From: Pseudomonadota bacterium
GTDB lineage: Bacteria; Pseudomonadota; Gammaproteobacteria; Burkholderiales; Gallionellaceae
DNA: 64,000 nt
Assembly: GCA_021782995.1 (NCBI GenBank)
Contig: JAJXUI010000010.1
Coordinates: forward strand, 1 to 64,000
Direction: 5' to 3'
Under the pieces are notes generated by a model. The model was given only the letters and a program-made list of their open reading frames with translations, had not been told where the DNA came from and did not search any database. A program made the translations under genes and the position numbers. Shown one piece after another: positions 45,560 through 55,836 of the stretch (positions are counted from its first letter, which is position 1; every line of letters begins with the position of its first letter).

Positions 45560-47968
45560 ATGTCTGATCTCGATACAACTTCACAGGACTTGTCTCCTCT
45601 CTTGCCATTGCGGGATGTCGTCGTCTTCCCGCATATGGTTATCCCGCTGTTCGTCGGACGTGTAAAATCCATCAAGGCGCTTGAATCTGCCATGGAGGCA
45701 GGAAAAAGCATTGTTCTGGTTGCGCAAAAATCTGCTGCCAAGGATGAGCCATCCATGGAGGATATGTACCGGATTGGCAGTATTGCCAATATCCTGCAGA
45801 TGCTTAAATTGCCAGACGGTACTGTAAAAGTGCTGGTAGAAGGTACGCAGCGTGCCAGGGTAAAGAGCATCATCGATGACAAAGTACATTTTGATGCTGA
45901 TGTAGAGCTGATTCCGATCGATGAAAGCGCTGGCCCGGAAGTGGAAGCCATGCGCCGTGCTTTGATCAACCAGTTTGATCAATATGTGAAGCTCAACAAG
46001 AAAATCCCCCCGGAAATCCTGACCTCGCTTGCCGGAATAGATGATGCGGGACGCCTCGCGGATACCATTGCAGCGCACCTGCCGCTGAAGCTTGAGCAAA
46101 AACAGGAAGTGCTGGAAATTTTTGATGTCAAAAAACGACTTGAGCATCTGCTGGGATTGCTGGAAGCTGAGCTGGATATTCTGCAGGTTGAGAAGCGTAT
46201 CCGTGGGCGAGTGAAACGCCAGATGGAAAAGAGTCAGCGCGAGTATTACCTGAATGAGCAGGTCAAGGCGATCCAGAAAGAGCTGGGTGATGGCGAAGAA
46301 GGCGCGGATATTGAAGAGCTGGAAAAGAAAATCAAGTCAGCTCATATGCCGAAAGAGGCTCGCGCAAAAGCTGAAAGCGAGCTCAAGAAACTGCGCCTGA
46401 TGTCGCCCATGTCTGCGGAAGCGACCGTGGTAAGGAACTATATCGATGTGCTGGTGGGTTTGCCATGGAAGAAAAAATCCAAAATCAATAGTGATCTCAA
46501 ACATGCAGAGGAGGTGCTTGAGGCCGATCATTATGGTCTGGAGAAAGTAAAGGAACGTATTGTCGAGTACCTGGCAGTTCAGCAACGTGTAGACAAGATG
46601 AAGGCGCCCATTCTGTGCCTGGTGGGGCCTCCTGGCGTGGGTAAAACTTCACTTGGGCAATCGATAGCGCGTGCAACGGGCCGCAAATTCATGAGGATGT
46701 CGCTTGGCGGGGTTCGCGATGAATCTGAAATTCGCGGACATCGCCGGACTTATATCGGCTCCATGCCCGGCAAGATTTTGCAGAACATGTCCAAAGTTGG
46801 TGTAAAAAATCCTTTGTTCCTGCTTGATGAAGTTGACAAGATGGGCATGGATTTTCGCGGTGACCCTTCTTCAGCACTGCTGGAAGTACTGGATCCTGAG
46901 CAGAATCATACGTTTGTCGATCATTATGTCGAAGTCGAATATGATCTGTCGGATGTGATGTTTGTCGCGACTGCAAATAGCCTGAACATTCCTGGACCTT
47001 TGCTGGATCGTATGGAAATTATCCATGTTTCCAGCTATACCGAAGATGAGAAAGTCAATATCGCAATGCGATATCTGATTCCGAAGTCCATCAAGAATAA
47101 TGGCCTGAAGGAAGATGAAATAGGCATTTCCGAATCGGCAATTCGTGATGTATTGCGTTATTACGTGCGTGAGGCCGGCGTGCGTGGGCTGGATCGGGAG
47201 TTGTCGAAGATATGTCGTAAAGTGGTCAAGGCTCAGGCCTTGAAAGGGAAGTCGCACAAGGTACAGATCAACTCGAGAAACCTGGACAAATATCTGGGGG
47301 TTCGCAAATATACCTATGGAATTGCCGAAAAGTCCAATCAAGTCGGGCAGGTAACCGGTTTGGCATGGACAGAGGTGGGTGGAGAATTGCTGACGATAGA
47401 GGCTGCTGTATTGCCAGGCAAAGGCAAGATTACAACGACCGGCAAACTTGGGGAAGTGATGCAGGAGTCTATACAGGCAGCACTGAGTGTCGTTCGTAGT
47501 CGTGCAAGAAGTCTGGGCATCAATGACAGTTTTTATGAAAAATCTGATATCCATATTCACTTGCCTGAAGGGGCGACACCGAAGGATGGTCCAAGTGCTG
47601 GCGCAGGTATTTGTACTGCAATGGTATCTGCGTTGTCGGGTATACCGGTCAGGGCGGATGTTGCAATGACTGGCGAAATAACGCTGCGTGGAGAGGTGCT
47701 GCCTATCGGAGGTCTGAAAGAAAAGTTGCTTGCAGCTCATCGTGGTGGCATCAAGACTGTGCTTATACCGCAGGAGAATGTCAAGGATCTGATTGAAATT
47801 CCGGATAGCATCAAGAACAAACTTGATGTGCATCCGGTCAAATGGATAGATCAGGTATTGGAATTAGCCCTTGAACGCAAGCCGGAAGCATTGCCTGATC
47901 CGGCTCCGGAGGCACCTCCTATTACTAGCATAGTAAAAAGTGATGTAAGTAATTCAATAAAGCATTAG
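45560..47968 (+). CDS. lon: ATP-dependent protease La (Lon)
   Basis: An 802-residue LonA protease. The N-terminal substrate domain is [20 protein letters not shown], Walker A is [15 protein letters not shown], Walker B is [11 protein letters not shown], and the protease domain has the catalytic serine in [14 protein letters not shown] and lysine in [14 protein letters not shown]. It degrades misfolded and short-lived regulatory proteins. The ~35-residue C-terminal extension is proline-rich and not conserved. A strong terminator follows at 47999. Confidence 0.97.
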   Translation: MSDLDTTSQDLSPLLPLRDVVVFPHMVIPLFVGRVKSIKALESAMEAGKSIVLVAQKSAAKDEPSMEDMYRIGSIANILQMLKLPDGTVKVLVEGTQRARVKSIIDDKVHFDADVELIPIDESAGPEVEAMRRALINQFDQYVKLNKKIPPEILTSLAGIDDAGRLADTIAAHLPLKLEQKQEVLEIFDVKKRLEHLLGLLEAELDILQVEKRIRGRVKRQMEKSQREYYLNEQVKAIQKELGDGEEGADIEELEKKIKSAHMPKEARAKAESELKKLRLMSPMSAEATVVRNYIDVLVGLPWKKKSKINSDLKHAEEVLEADHYGLEKVKERIVEYLAVQQRVDKMKAPILCLVGPPGVGKTSLGQSIARATGRKFMRMSLGGVRDESEIRGHRRTYIGSMPGKILQNMSKVGVKNPLFLLDEVDKMGMDFRGDPSSALLEVLDPEQNHTFVDHYVEVEYDLSDVMFVATANSLNIPGPLLDRMEIIHVSSYTEDEKVNIAMRYLIPKSIKNNGLKEDEIGISESAIRDVLRYYVREAGVRGLDRELSKICRKVVKAQALKGKSHKVQINSRNLDKYLGVRKYTYGIAEKSNQVGQVTGLAWTEVGGELLTIEAAVLPGKGKITTTGKLGEVMQESIQAALSVVRSRARSLGINDSFYEKSDIHIHLPEGATPKDGPSAGAGICTAMVSALSGIPVRADVAMTGEITLRGEVLPIGGLKEKLLAAHRGGIKTVLIPQENVKDLIEIPDSIKNKLDVHPVKWIDQVLELALERKPEALPDPAPEAPPITSIVKSDVSNSIKH

Positions 47969-47998
47969 AATAGCGACCTTCCTGTTGTTGTCGGGCAA

Positions 47999-48031
47999 AA
48001 GAAAGCCAAAGACATGTTCTTTGGCTTTCTT
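47999..48031 (+). terminator. Terminator after lon
   Basis: AAGAAAGCCAAAGA (47999-48012) and TCTTTGGCTTTCTT (48018-48031) form a perfect 14-base stem around a five-base loop. It lies 30 bases after the lon stop. The stem ends in T-rich sequence but lacks a long T-run. Confidence 0.8.
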
Positions 48032-48098
48032 GTTGGAGTCAATTCGTTGCCGGCCTTTCTATTTAGATTAAGAGTTCGAAAAAAAATTTAAATAGGGC

Positions 48099-48127
48099 TG
48101 GTCAGCTTGGAAAAACTCTTGTAGAAT
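48099..48127 (+). promoter_or_regulatory. Promoter of the tRNA-Val/tRNA-Asp pair
   Basis: A good -10 box TAGAAT (48122-48127) lies 14 bases before the tRNA-Val gene, followed by GC-rich GCGCGG typical of growth-rate-controlled stable-RNA promoters. Seventeen bases upstream is TGGTCA (48099-48104), a weak -35 match. Confidence 0.55.
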
Positions 48128-48140
48128 GCGCGGCTTCTTT

Positions 48141-48216
48141 GGGTGATTAGCTCAGCTGGTAGAGCACCGCCCTTACAAGGCGATTGTCGGCGGTTCGATC
48201 CCGTCATCACCCACCA
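48141..48216 (+). tRNA. tRNA-Val (anticodon TAC)
   Basis: A 76-base cloverleaf including encoded CCA. The acceptor stem GGGTGAT/ATCACCC pairs fully, the D arm is GCTC-AGCTGGTA-GAGC, the anticodon loop is CTTACAA, and the T arm holds GGTTCGATCC. The top pair of the anticodon stem (27-43) is a C/A mismatch; all other stems are normal. It is followed nine bases later by tRNA-Asp and probably shares its transcript. Confidence 0.95.
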
Positions 48217-48225
48217 AAGAATATA

Positions 48226-48302
48226 GGAGTGGTAGTTCAGTTGGTTAGAATACCGGCCTGTCACGCCGGGGGTCGCGGGTTCGAGTCCCGTCCACTCCGC
48301 CA
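48226..48302 (+). tRNA. tRNA-Asp (anticodon GTC)
   Basis: A 77-base cloverleaf with encoded CCA: acceptor GGAGTGG/CCACTCC, anticodon loop CTGTCAC with GTC, T arm with GGTTCGAGTCC and discriminator G. The sequence is very close to the well-known bacterial tRNA-Asp. A terminator-like hairpin lies at 48342. Confidence 0.96.
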
Positions 48303-48341
48303 ACTCTGAAGTAGGTCATATCTCATTGACAACTTCCTATG

Positions 48342-48375
48342 AAAGGATTCGGCTAGATTGCTGAATCCTTTTTTC
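48342..48375 (+). terminator. Terminator of the tRNA pair
   Basis: AAAGGATTCGGC (48342-48353) pairs with GCTGAATCCTTT (48360-48371), a twelve-base stem with one mismatch and a six-base loop, followed by a T-run through 48374. It ends the tRNA-Val/tRNA-Asp transcript. Confidence 0.82.
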
Positions 48376-48555
48376 ATTTCGGCATACATTTCGTCGCTTC
48401 GATTTACCTTCAAATACATCCCGAGTCGTCAATGGCTTTGCGGCACGCGGCATGATAAAATAATACGATTGAATCTTTACTAGCCATATCAATCAAAATA
48501 AAGGTGAACGCAGGTTCGCCTTTTTCATTTTTTAAGCCACTGGGTCGGGAGCATT

Positions 48556-50448
48556 ATGTTTGATTTTGTTGAAACCAATAAACGTATTGTGCAGATAGTT
48601 CTGTTCCTCATCATCATTACTTTTGGTTTCTTTGGCATTGATTCATACAGGAAGTATGGGTCTGGTGACGTGCCAGCCACTGTAAACGGTGAAAAAATTT
48701 CTCAGCAGGAATTCACGAATGCCATTCGCCAGCAACAGGAGCGGCTGCGTGAGCAGGCGGGGGCAAATTATGATCCCTCATTGTTTGACAAGCCTGCAAT
48801 CAAGCGCATGATTCTGGATGGGCTTATTAATCAGCATCTTTTGAGTCAGCAGGCAAAGGCTGCGGGATTATTGTTGGGTGACCAGCAGCTTGCCCAGATG
48901 ATTGCTGGCATTGAGGCATTCAGGAAAGACGGAAAGTTTGACAAACAGCAATACGAAGAGGTTCTGAGAAGCCAGAACATGACCCCCGCAATTTTTGAAT
49001 CAAGGTTGCAGGATGAACTGGCGACCAGAAACCTGATGGATGCTTACCTGAGAAATGGCTATGGGTCAGCAGTAGCTGCAGACAATCTGATGCACATGAA
49101 TGAACAGCAACGTACAGTCAGTATTGCACAGATTTCTCCTGATGCATTTTTGAAGCGAGTCAGTGTTGATGATGCTGCGGTCAAAGACTATTACGATCGA
49201 AATCAGTCTGAATTCAAGGTTCCTGAGCGTGCAAAGGTTGAGTATCTGGTATTGTCTGCCTCTGCTCTGCAATCTCAGGTGTCTGTGTCGGATGCGGAAA
49301 TTCGTAAATACTATGACGAACATCTCGCTGAATTCAGTACACCCGAGTTGAGGAAGGCTGCACATATATTGATAGCAGTTGCACATAATGCATCTGATGC
49401 CGAAAAGCAGGCTGCCAGGGTCAAAGCGGAACAGGTACTGAAAGAAGTCAAAGCCGAGCCTTCGAAATTTGCAGAGCTTGCAAAGAAATATTCTCAGGAT
49501 CCCGGTTCTGCCTCAAATGGAGGGGATCTGGGAATGTTTGGCCGGGGCATGATGGTCAAGCCTTTTGACGATGCTGTCTACAAAATGCTTGTGGGTGAAG
49601 TCAGTGATCTGGTTCAAACAGATTTTGGTTACCATATTATCAAGCTTCTTGCAGTCAAAGGTGGTAAGGCACAAAGTTTTGCTGAGGTAAAAAGCACGAT
49701 TGCACAAAAGCTTAAAACTCAAAAGGCTAATGACAAATATGCTGAGCTTGCTGAAAAATTCAGCGATACAGTGTACGAACAAAGCGATAGTCTTAAGCCT
49801 GCCGCTGATCTTATCAAGATGCCAGTACAGACTGTTGCCTGGTTAAGCAAGGGGCAGATTGGTGTTGCGCCCTGGACAGACAAAGCCATCCAGGCTGTAT
49901 TTTCTGACGAGGTCATCAAAAACAAGCGAAATACAGCTGCAATCGAAATTGCACCCAATACACTGATATCTGCTCGTGTAGTTGAATATAAACCGGAAAG
50001 TACCTCGCCACTCGCCGAGGTGACTTCGACGATTCGTCAGAAATTGCAGAGTCAGAAGGCACAAGATCTTGCAGTTGAAGAAGGTAAGGCCAGTTTGGAC
50101 AAGTTGCAGCAGGGCGCAGGTGTCGTTATGGAATGGAAAAAACCTCTAACCATAACTCGAAATCAGCATCCAGGCTTGGAAAACGACTTTGTACGCCAGA
50201 TTTTCAGGTCTGGCTCTGTCAAATTCCCAGTATATATAGGCATGCAGAGTGAACAAGGCGGTTATTTGCTTGCGCGAATCGACTCTGTTAAAAATGTGGA
50301 AAAGATCGATGACCAGAAGCGCGCTGTTTACCAGCAGCAATTGCGTAAATTGACAGGTGAAGAGTTGTTGCAAGCTTATGTCGAAGATGCGAAATCACAT
50401 GCGTCTATCAAGGTTGCACAATCTGCTGGTGATGCCAAGACAAACTGA
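48556..50448 (+). CDS. ppiD: Peptidyl-prolyl isomerase PpiD (SurA/PpiD family)
   Basis: A 630-residue periplasmic folding factor anchored by one N-terminal membrane helix (about residues 12-30, [18 protein letters not shown]). A SurA-like chaperone region ([20 protein letters not shown]) follows, then a parvulin isomerase domain at about 265-360 ([44 protein letters not shown]) and a long C-terminal part. PpiD works at the Sec exit site. Position after lon and the tRNA pair is common in betaproteobacteria. Confidence 0.93.
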   Translation: MFDFVETNKRIVQIVLFLIIITFGFFGIDSYRKYGSGDVPATVNGEKISQQEFTNAIRQQQERLREQAGANYDPSLFDKPAIKRMILDGLINQHLLSQQAKAAGLLLGDQQLAQMIAGIEAFRKDGKFDKQQYEEVLRSQNMTPAIFESRLQDELATRNLMDAYLRNGYGSAVAADNLMHMNEQQRTVSIAQISPDAFLKRVSVDDAAVKDYYDRNQSEFKVPERAKVEYLVLSASALQSQVSVSDAEIRKYYDEHLAEFSTPELRKAAHILIAVAHNASDAEKQAARVKAEQVLKEVKAEPSKFAELAKKYSQDPGSASNGGDLGMFGRGMMVKPFDDAVYKMLVGEVSDLVQTDFGYHIIKLLAVKGGKAQSFAEVKSTIAQKLKTQKANDKYAELAEKFSDTVYEQSDSLKPAADLIKMPVQTVAWLSKGQIGVAPWTDKAIQAVFSDEVIKNKRNTAAIEIAPNTLISARVVEYKPESTSPLAEVTSTIRQKLQSQKAQDLAVEEGKASLDKLQQGAGVVMEWKKPLTITRNQHPGLENDFVRQIFRSGSVKFPVYIGMQSEQGGYLLARIDSVKNVEKIDDQKRAVYQQQLRKLTGEELLQAYVEDAKSHASIKVAQSAGDAKTN

Positions 50449-50608
50449 GGATCCAAATTATAATTGCATGAAATGCGTGGGTTTTCAATGTTGATATTTG
50501 CTTTTTTCATGGAATTGAAGTTGTCAGAAAGCAGTTGAGGTGGCAAGTGCACTCCAAATGATCAATACACGTGCAATTGATGATTTTATCCAACGGGGGT
50601 AATGACTG

Positions 50609-51223
50609 ATGCTCGAGGTTGTTAACCTTGCATGTAGCAGGGGGGAACATCAGCTGTTTTCAGGTTTGAGTTTTACCGTAAAGCCGGGAGAACTCTTGAG
50701 AGTCGAAGGGGCCAATGGTCGAGGTAAAACTACCTTGCTGCGAGCGCTTTGTGGAATCATGATGCCCGTTTCTGGTTCGGTGAAATGGCAGGGCAAGGAT
50801 ATATCCGAATTGGCTGAAGCTTATTGCCGTGATCTGCTGTATCTCGGGCATTTGAATGCAATCAAGGATGAATTGAATGCCTTGGAAAACATGCAAATTT
50901 CCTGTTCACTGGCCGGTATGCCTGCTAACGATGCGGAACTGGTTGCTGCCATTCGCAGGATAGGCTTGAAAGGACGTGAAACTTTTCCTGTCAAATCACT
51001 GTCACAAGGGCAGCGCAGGCGAGTTGCACTGTCACGATTGCTTTTGAGCAATGCTAGGTTGTGGATACTTGATGAGCCGCTCGCTGCGCTGGATACGGGT
51101 GCCGTCAGACTGATTCAGGATATCATTCATGAGCATCTTGTTAAGGGCGGAATGGTAATTTATACAACGCATCAGTCACTTAATGTTGAAGGAGTGGATG
51201 CCAGGAGCCTGGTGCTGACATGA
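50609..51223 (+). CDS. ccmA: Haem exporter ATP-binding protein CcmA
   Basis: A 204-residue ABC ATPase with Walker A GANGRGKTTLL, signature LSQGQRRRVALSR and Walker B LWILDEPLAALD. With CcmB, CcmC and CcmD it loads and releases the haem chaperone CcmE. It is the first gene of the ccmABCDEFGHI operon, and its stop overlaps the ccmB start by four bases. The 160 bases upstream should contain the operon promoter; no clear regulator site was found. Confidence 0.94.
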   Translation: MLEVVNLACSRGEHQLFSGLSFTVKPGELLRVEGANGRGKTTLLRALCGIMMPVSGSVKWQGKDISELAEAYCRDLLYLGHLNAIKDELNALENMQISCSLAGMPANDAELVAAIRRIGLKGRETFPVKSLSQGQRRRVALSRLLLSNARLWILDEPLAALDTGAVRLIQDIIHEHLVKGGMVIYTTHQSLNVEGVDARSLVLT

Positions 51224-51903
51224 ACTCCATGACAATTTTTGGACTGGTTCGTCTCGTTATTGGCAGGGATGTGAAGCTTGCCATGCGCAGGCGCGCAGAT
51301 GTGCTGACGATACTCATTTTTTTCGTAATGATAGTCAGTCTGTTTCCATTGGCGGTGGGTTCTGAGGTGGATCTGTTGCGAAAAATGGCACCTGGCGTGG
51401 TATGGGTCGCAGCACTCTTGTCTTCCATGTTGTCTTTGGGGCGGATGTTTTCTGCAGATTATCTGGATGGTACCCTGGAGCAGATGTTGCTGGTGCCACA
51501 ATCATTTTCCATGCTGGTATTAAGCAAGATTGCAGCGCACTGGCTAATGTCCGGTGTGCCTTTGGTGCTGATTGCTCCGATACTGGGTTTGCAGTTTGAC
51601 ATGCCAGTGGAATCACTGCTCGTTCTGGTTGTTGCGCTTTTGCTTGGCACTCCGGTTCTGAGCATGATTGGTGCAGTTGGTGCTGCATTGACGCTTGGTT
51701 TGCGAGGTGGTGGTGTGCTGGTATCTCTGCTGGTATTGCCATTGTGCATACCTGTACTGATCTTCGGCACGAGTGCGGTTTCCGCAATTACCGAAGGTAC
51801 AAATCCGCTTCCCAATCTGGCTTTGTTGGGTGCTATTTTGCTTGGCTCGGTGGTGTTTTCTCCCTGGGTTGCGGCGCAGGCTTTAAAAATTTCGATGGAG
51901 TAA
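51220..51903 (+). CDS. ccmB: Haem exporter membrane protein CcmB
   Basis: A 227-residue inner-membrane protein with about six helices (LIFFVMIVSLFPLAVGS, GVVWVAALLSSMLSLGRMF, and others). It is the membrane partner of CcmA. Only three bases separate its stop from the ccmC start. The CcmB signature FSADYLDGTLEQMLLVP is present near residue 90. Confidence 0.93.
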   Translation: MNSMTIFGLVRLVIGRDVKLAMRRRADVLTILIFFVMIVSLFPLAVGSEVDLLRKMAPGVVWVAALLSSMLSLGRMFSADYLDGTLEQMLLVPQSFSMLVLSKIAAHWLMSGVPLVLIAPILGLQFDMPVESLLVLVVALLLGTPVLSMIGAVGAALTLGLRGGGVLVSLLVLPLCIPVLIFGTSAVSAITEGTNPLPNLALLGAILLGSVVFSPWVAAQALKISME

Positions 51904-51906
51904 AGA

Positions 51907-52644
51907 TTGGCTATCAATTGGTTCAAATATTCAGCTCCCAGTTCATTTTATGCACTGGCTGGTAAGCTTATTCCATGGTTTGCCTGGCCTGCTGGAGTGC
52001 TTACGCTGGCGGGTCTGTATATCGGATTCTTTGTTGCACCAACCGATGCTGTACAAAGTGAAGCCTACCGGATTATTTTCATCCATGTACCAGCATCCAT
52101 ACTTTCCATGTTTATTTATCTTGTCATGGCTGGTTATGCTGCTCTGGGATTGATATTCAATACCCGTTTATCATCCATGATGGCGACAGCATTGGCGCCA
52201 TCGGGTGCGCTAATGGCTTTTATTTCTCTGTGGACCGGTGCCTTGTGGGGCAAACCAATGTGGGGAACCTGGTGGGTGTGGGATGCCAGGCTGACTTCCG
52301 AGCTGATTTTGCTGTTTCTTTATCTGGGATTCATTTCCCTGCAGGCCTCCATTGAAGATCCTCGCAGGGCGGACCGTGCTGGGGCTCTGCTGGCAATTGT
52401 CGGGTCGGTCAATGTACCAATCATCTATTTTTCCGTACAGTGGTGGAATACCCTGCATCAGGGCGCAACCATGAAGCTTACGGGTACCAGCATGCATATA
52501 GCCATGCAACAAGCCATGTTTACTATGTTTTTTGCGTTGTGGATGTATGTGATTGCGATTGCATTGTCACGCGTCCGCAGCATCATCCTGGAGCGTGAAA
52601 AAAATAGCCAATGGGTAGCGGAATTGAAGGAGGTGGGTCAATGA
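51907..52644 (+). CDS. ccmC: Haem-handling membrane protein CcmC
   Basis: A 245-residue protein with six membrane helices that hands haem to CcmE. The tryptophan-rich haem-binding motif is WGTWWVWDARLTSE, flanked by conserved histidines in HVPA and SMHI. Translation starts at TTG 51907: GGAG lies six bases upstream, and no later start would keep the first helix (FKYSAPSSFYALAGKLIPW). Its stop overlaps ccmD by four bases. Confidence 0.93.
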   Translation: MAINWFKYSAPSSFYALAGKLIPWFAWPAGVLTLAGLYIGFFVAPTDAVQSEAYRIIFIHVPASILSMFIYLVMAGYAALGLIFNTRLSSMMATALAPSGALMAFISLWTGALWGKPMWGTWWVWDARLTSELILLFLYLGFISLQASIEDPRRADRAGALLAIVGSVNVPIIYFSVQWWNTLHQGATMKLTGTSMHIAMQQAMFTMFFALWMYVIAIALSRVRSIILEREKNSQWVAELKEVGQ

Positions 52645-52811
52645 GCTGGTCGGAATTTTTTGCGATGAAAGGGTATGCCTTGTATATCTGGGGATCCTAT
52701 GGTGTGTCGGCCATTGTAGTCCTGATGGAGGTGATACTTGTTCGTCGCCGGAAGAAGCTGGCGCTGGATCAGGTGCGCATTGCGAAACTTGTTGAAGCTG
52801 AGGAGACTTGA
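52641..52811 (+). CDS. ccmD: Haem exporter small subunit CcmD
   Basis: A 56-residue protein with one membrane helix (YGVSAIVVLMEVILVRRRKK). CcmD helps release haem-loaded CcmE from the CcmABC complex. The ATG at 52641 overlaps the ccmC stop as ATGA; an upstream in-frame GTG-like start would lie inside ccmC. Its final codon shares one base with the ccmE start. Confidence 0.88.
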   Translation: MSWSEFFAMKGYALYIWGSYGVSAIVVLMEVILVRRRKKLALDQVRIAKLVEAEET

Positions 52812-53299
52812 TGAAACCCCGTCAGAAAAGATTTATTTTCATCATTGCAGGCGTTGCCATACTTGGTGTGGCGATAGGCCTTATCCTTTATGCATTGCAG
52901 AATAACGTCAGCCTGTATTTCACGCCGACCCAGGTATTCAACAAGGAAGCACCGCAGGGCCGTAATTTCCGGATTGGCGGCCTGGTGGTAGAACATAGTG
53001 TGAAGCGTGAAGGTGATGGCTTGACTGTGAATTTCGATGTAACAGATACCGCAAAAACCATGCATGTGATATACAAAGGCATACTTCCGGACTTGTTCAA
53101 GGAGGGCAAAGGTGTGGTTGCACATGGCAAGATCAACGAAAGCAATATATTCATTGCGGATGAAGTTCTGGCCAAACATGATGAAAATTACAATGCATCT
53201 GAAGTGGTAAATGCGTTGAAAATGGCCAATGGGGCCCAGTCCTCTGTTCCGGCCAGTCCAGTTCAGGGCTCATCTGAATACAACAAATCATCCAGGTAG
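52811..53299 (+). CDS. ccmE: Periplasmic haem chaperone CcmE
   Basis: A 162-residue protein with an N-terminal membrane anchor (residues 8-28) and a periplasmic barrel. The covalent haem-binding histidine is H123 in VLAKHDENY, with Y127 as axial ligand. It carries haem from CcmC to CcmF. The ATG at 52811 overlaps the ccmD stop. Confidence 0.94.
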   Translation: MKPRQKRFIFIIAGVAILGVAIGLILYALQNNVSLYFTPTQVFNKEAPQGRNFRIGGLVVEHSVKREGDGLTVNFDVTDTAKTMHVIYKGILPDLFKEGKGVVAHGKINESNIFIADEVLAKHDENYNASEVVNALKMANGAQSSVPASPVQGSSEYNKSSR

Positions 53300-53311
53300 A
53301 ACGGAAGTCAT

Positions 53312-55312
53312 ATGATCCCAGAAATTGGTAATTTCTCACTTGTCATCGCACTCATGCTGGCCATTATGCAGGGCGTGCTGCCCATTTGGGGTGCGGTTCG
53401 GTCTAACATGGTATTCATGGGTATGGCGAGATCCCTGGCTTATGGCCAGTTTGTTTTCGTGCTGATCGCATTTGCCTGTCTGGCTCAGGCTTTCCTGACA
53501 AACGATTTTTCAGTGCTTTATGTAGCTGAACATTCCAATTCCCAATTGCCGGGATATTTCCGTTTTGCGGCAATCTGGGGGGGGCATGAAGGTTCAATGC
53601 TGCTGTGGGTATTTATACTATCCCTGTGGATGATGGCGGTGGCAACGTTCAGCCGGCATTTGCCGGATGAAATGGTGGCGCGAGTTCTTGGTGTGATGGG
53701 TTTGGTGTCAGTTGGGTTTCTGCTGTTCATGCTATTCACTTCCAATCCATTTGATCGACTGATACCTGCTGCGGCAGAAGGTCGTGATCTCAATCCTTTA
53801 TTGCAGGATATCGGTCTGGTAGTGCATCCTCCCATGCTGTATATGGGTTATGTCGGATTTTCTGTCGCCTTTGCATTTGCACTATCTGCCTTGTTGTCTG
53901 GCAAGCTGGATGCAACCTGGGCGCGGTGGTCACGCCCATGGACAATAGTTGCCTGGGTATTCCTGACAATAGGCGTCGCACTTGGGAGCGGCTGGGCTTA
54001 TTATGAGCTGGGCTGGGGTGGCTGGTGGTTCTGGGATCCAGTTGAGAACGCTTCCTTCATGCCATGGCTGGTGGGAACTGCGCTGATACATTCACTGGCG
54101 GTTACTGAAAAGCGGGGAGCTTTCAAAAGCTGGACGGTATTGCTGGCCATTTCTGCATTTTCTCTTAGCTTGCTGGGCACATTCCTCGTGCGTTCTGGTG
54201 TGCTGACATCCGTCCATTCTTTTGCTACCGATCCGCAACGCGGGGTGTTCATCCTGTCTTTCCTGGTATTCGTGATCGGCTCATCCTTGCTACTGTTTGC
54301 CTGGCGCGCTCCTGCAATCGGTTTGGGCGGAAAATTCGGGCTGATCTCAAGAGAGGCGCTCTTGCTCTCGAACAATGTTTTGCTGTCTGTGGCGGCGGCA
54401 TCGGTTTTTCTGGGTACGCTATATCCATTATTTGTGGATGCACTGGGTTTCGGCAAGATTTCCGTCGGTCCACCTTATTTCAATACGGTATTTGTTCCGA
54501 TTATGGTGCCCATGGTATTGATGCTGGGTTTGGGGCCAATTGCACGCTGGAAACAGGCCTCCGTTCCTGAAATTTGGATTCGAGTACGCTGGGCGTTGAT
54601 TTCAAGTGTTGTGATTGCCTTGATCCTGCCTGTCATTGCAGGCAAATGGACACCGATGATTGCATTAGGATTGATGCTGGCTTTATGGGTAATTGCAACT
54701 GTATTTTCGGATTTGTACAAGCGCCTTTCTGCGCGTAATCAGCCATTTATTGAGGCGATCAGGAGCCAGTCGCGCAGTTACTATGCAATGCAGCTTGCGC
54801 ATCTTGGTGTGGCAACATTTGTGATTGGTGTCACCATGGTCAAGGGATATGAAACAGAGCGTGATCTGCGGATGGATGTGGGTGATACAGTAAAGATAGC
54901 ATCCTATGAGTTCAGCTTTGATGGAGTCAAGGAAGTAGCGGGTCCGAATTATCAGGCGTTTCAAGGCAAGGTCAGCATTACAAAGGATGGTAAACCTGTA
55001 ACAGTGCTGCATCCGGAAAAGCGCAATTACAATGCAGGTGGAATGCCGATGACCGAGGCTTCTATTGATACTGGTCTGTTTCGCGACCTTTATGTATCGT
55101 TAGGCGAACCCATTCCTGACAGCAATGGTGCATGGGCAGTACGTATCTATCACAAACCCTTTGTGGACTGGATTTGGGCTGGGTGCCTTATGATGGCATT
55201 GGGGGGTGTGCTCGCTGTCAGCGACAGGCGTTACCGCATTCATTCACGCAAGGAAAAAACTCCTGGCCTGGATCGTGAATCAGGCATTCCGCTGAAAGGA
55301 AAATCAGCATGA
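53312..55312 (+). CDS. ccmF: Cytochrome c haem lyase subunit CcmF
   Basis: A 666-residue membrane protein with about 15 helices. The tryptophan-rich haem site WGGWWFWDPVENASFMPW is intact and conserved histidines are present in WGGHEGSML, VHPPMLYMGY and LIHSLAV. CcmF joins haem to the CxxCH motif of apocytochrome c. The stop overlaps the ccmG start by four bases. Confidence 0.95.
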   Translation: MIPEIGNFSLVIALMLAIMQGVLPIWGAVRSNMVFMGMARSLAYGQFVFVLIAFACLAQAFLTNDFSVLYVAEHSNSQLPGYFRFAAIWGGHEGSMLLWVFILSLWMMAVATFSRHLPDEMVARVLGVMGLVSVGFLLFMLFTSNPFDRLIPAAAEGRDLNPLLQDIGLVVHPPMLYMGYVGFSVAFAFALSALLSGKLDATWARWSRPWTIVAWVFLTIGVALGSGWAYYELGWGGWWFWDPVENASFMPWLVGTALIHSLAVTEKRGAFKSWTVLLAISAFSLSLLGTFLVRSGVLTSVHSFATDPQRGVFILSFLVFVIGSSLLLFAWRAPAIGLGGKFGLISREALLLSNNVLLSVAAASVFLGTLYPLFVDALGFGKISVGPPYFNTVFVPIMVPMVLMLGLGPIARWKQASVPEIWIRVRWALISSVVIALILPVIAGKWTPMIALGLMLALWVIATVFSDLYKRLSARNQPFIEAIRSQSRSYYAMQLAHLGVATFVIGVTMVKGYETERDLRMDVGDTVKIASYEFSFDGVKEVAGPNYQAFQGKVSITKDGKPVTVLHPEKRNYNAGGMPMTEASIDTGLFRDLYVSLGEPIPDSNGAWAVRIYHKPFVDWIWAGCLMMALGGVLAVSDRRYRIHSRKEKTPGLDRESGIPLKGKSA

Positions 55313-55836
55313 CAAGATTCATATTGCCCTTTATCGTATTTGTTGTTCTGGTTATTTTCCTGTTCATCGGGTTGCGTCTGGATCCGCGTGAAGTGCCTTC
55401 TCCCCTGGTTGGGAAACCTGCCCCCGTTTTTGTTCAGCCTCAGTTGGGCGAAGCGAGCAAAGTTTTTTCCCCTGCTGATATGAAGGGAAAGGTCTGGTTG
55501 ATGAATGTTTGGGCTTCCTGGTGTGTATCTTGTGAAGCAGAACATCCGGTGTTGATGGAGCTGTCAAAACTGAATCTGGTACCCATCATCGGTCTGGATT
55601 ACAAGGATAAGCCAGAAGCTGCCATGCAAGTGCTGAATCAGCGTGGCAATCCGTATTCGCTGGTTGCTACTGACCGTGATGGACGTACTGGAATTGATTA
55701 TGGTGTATATGGCGTCCCTGAAACCTATGTCATCGACAAGCAGGGCATTATTCAGTACAAGCTGATCGGTCCGGTAAATCCGAAAAACCTGAAAGAAACC
55801 ATATTGCCAATGGTGGCTGAACTGGAGAAAAAATGA
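55309..55836 (+). CDS. ccmG: Thiol-disulfide oxidoreductase CcmG (DsbE)
   Basis: A 175-residue membrane-anchored thioredoxin-fold protein. The N-terminal helix FILPFIVFVVLVIFLFIG holds it in the inner membrane; the active site is C72-V-S-C75 in NVWASWCVSCEAEHP, and cis-proline lies in GVPETYVID. It keeps apocytochrome c reduced for haem attachment. It overlaps both ccmF and ccmH by four bases. Confidence 0.94.
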   Translation: MTRFILPFIVFVVLVIFLFIGLRLDPREVPSPLVGKPAPVFVQPQLGEASKVFSPADMKGKVWLMNVWASWCVSCEAEHPVLMELSKLNLVPIIGLDYKDKPEAAMQVLNQRGNPYSLVATDRDGRTGIDYGVYGVPETYVIDKQGIIQYKLIGPVNPKNLKETILPMVAELEKK

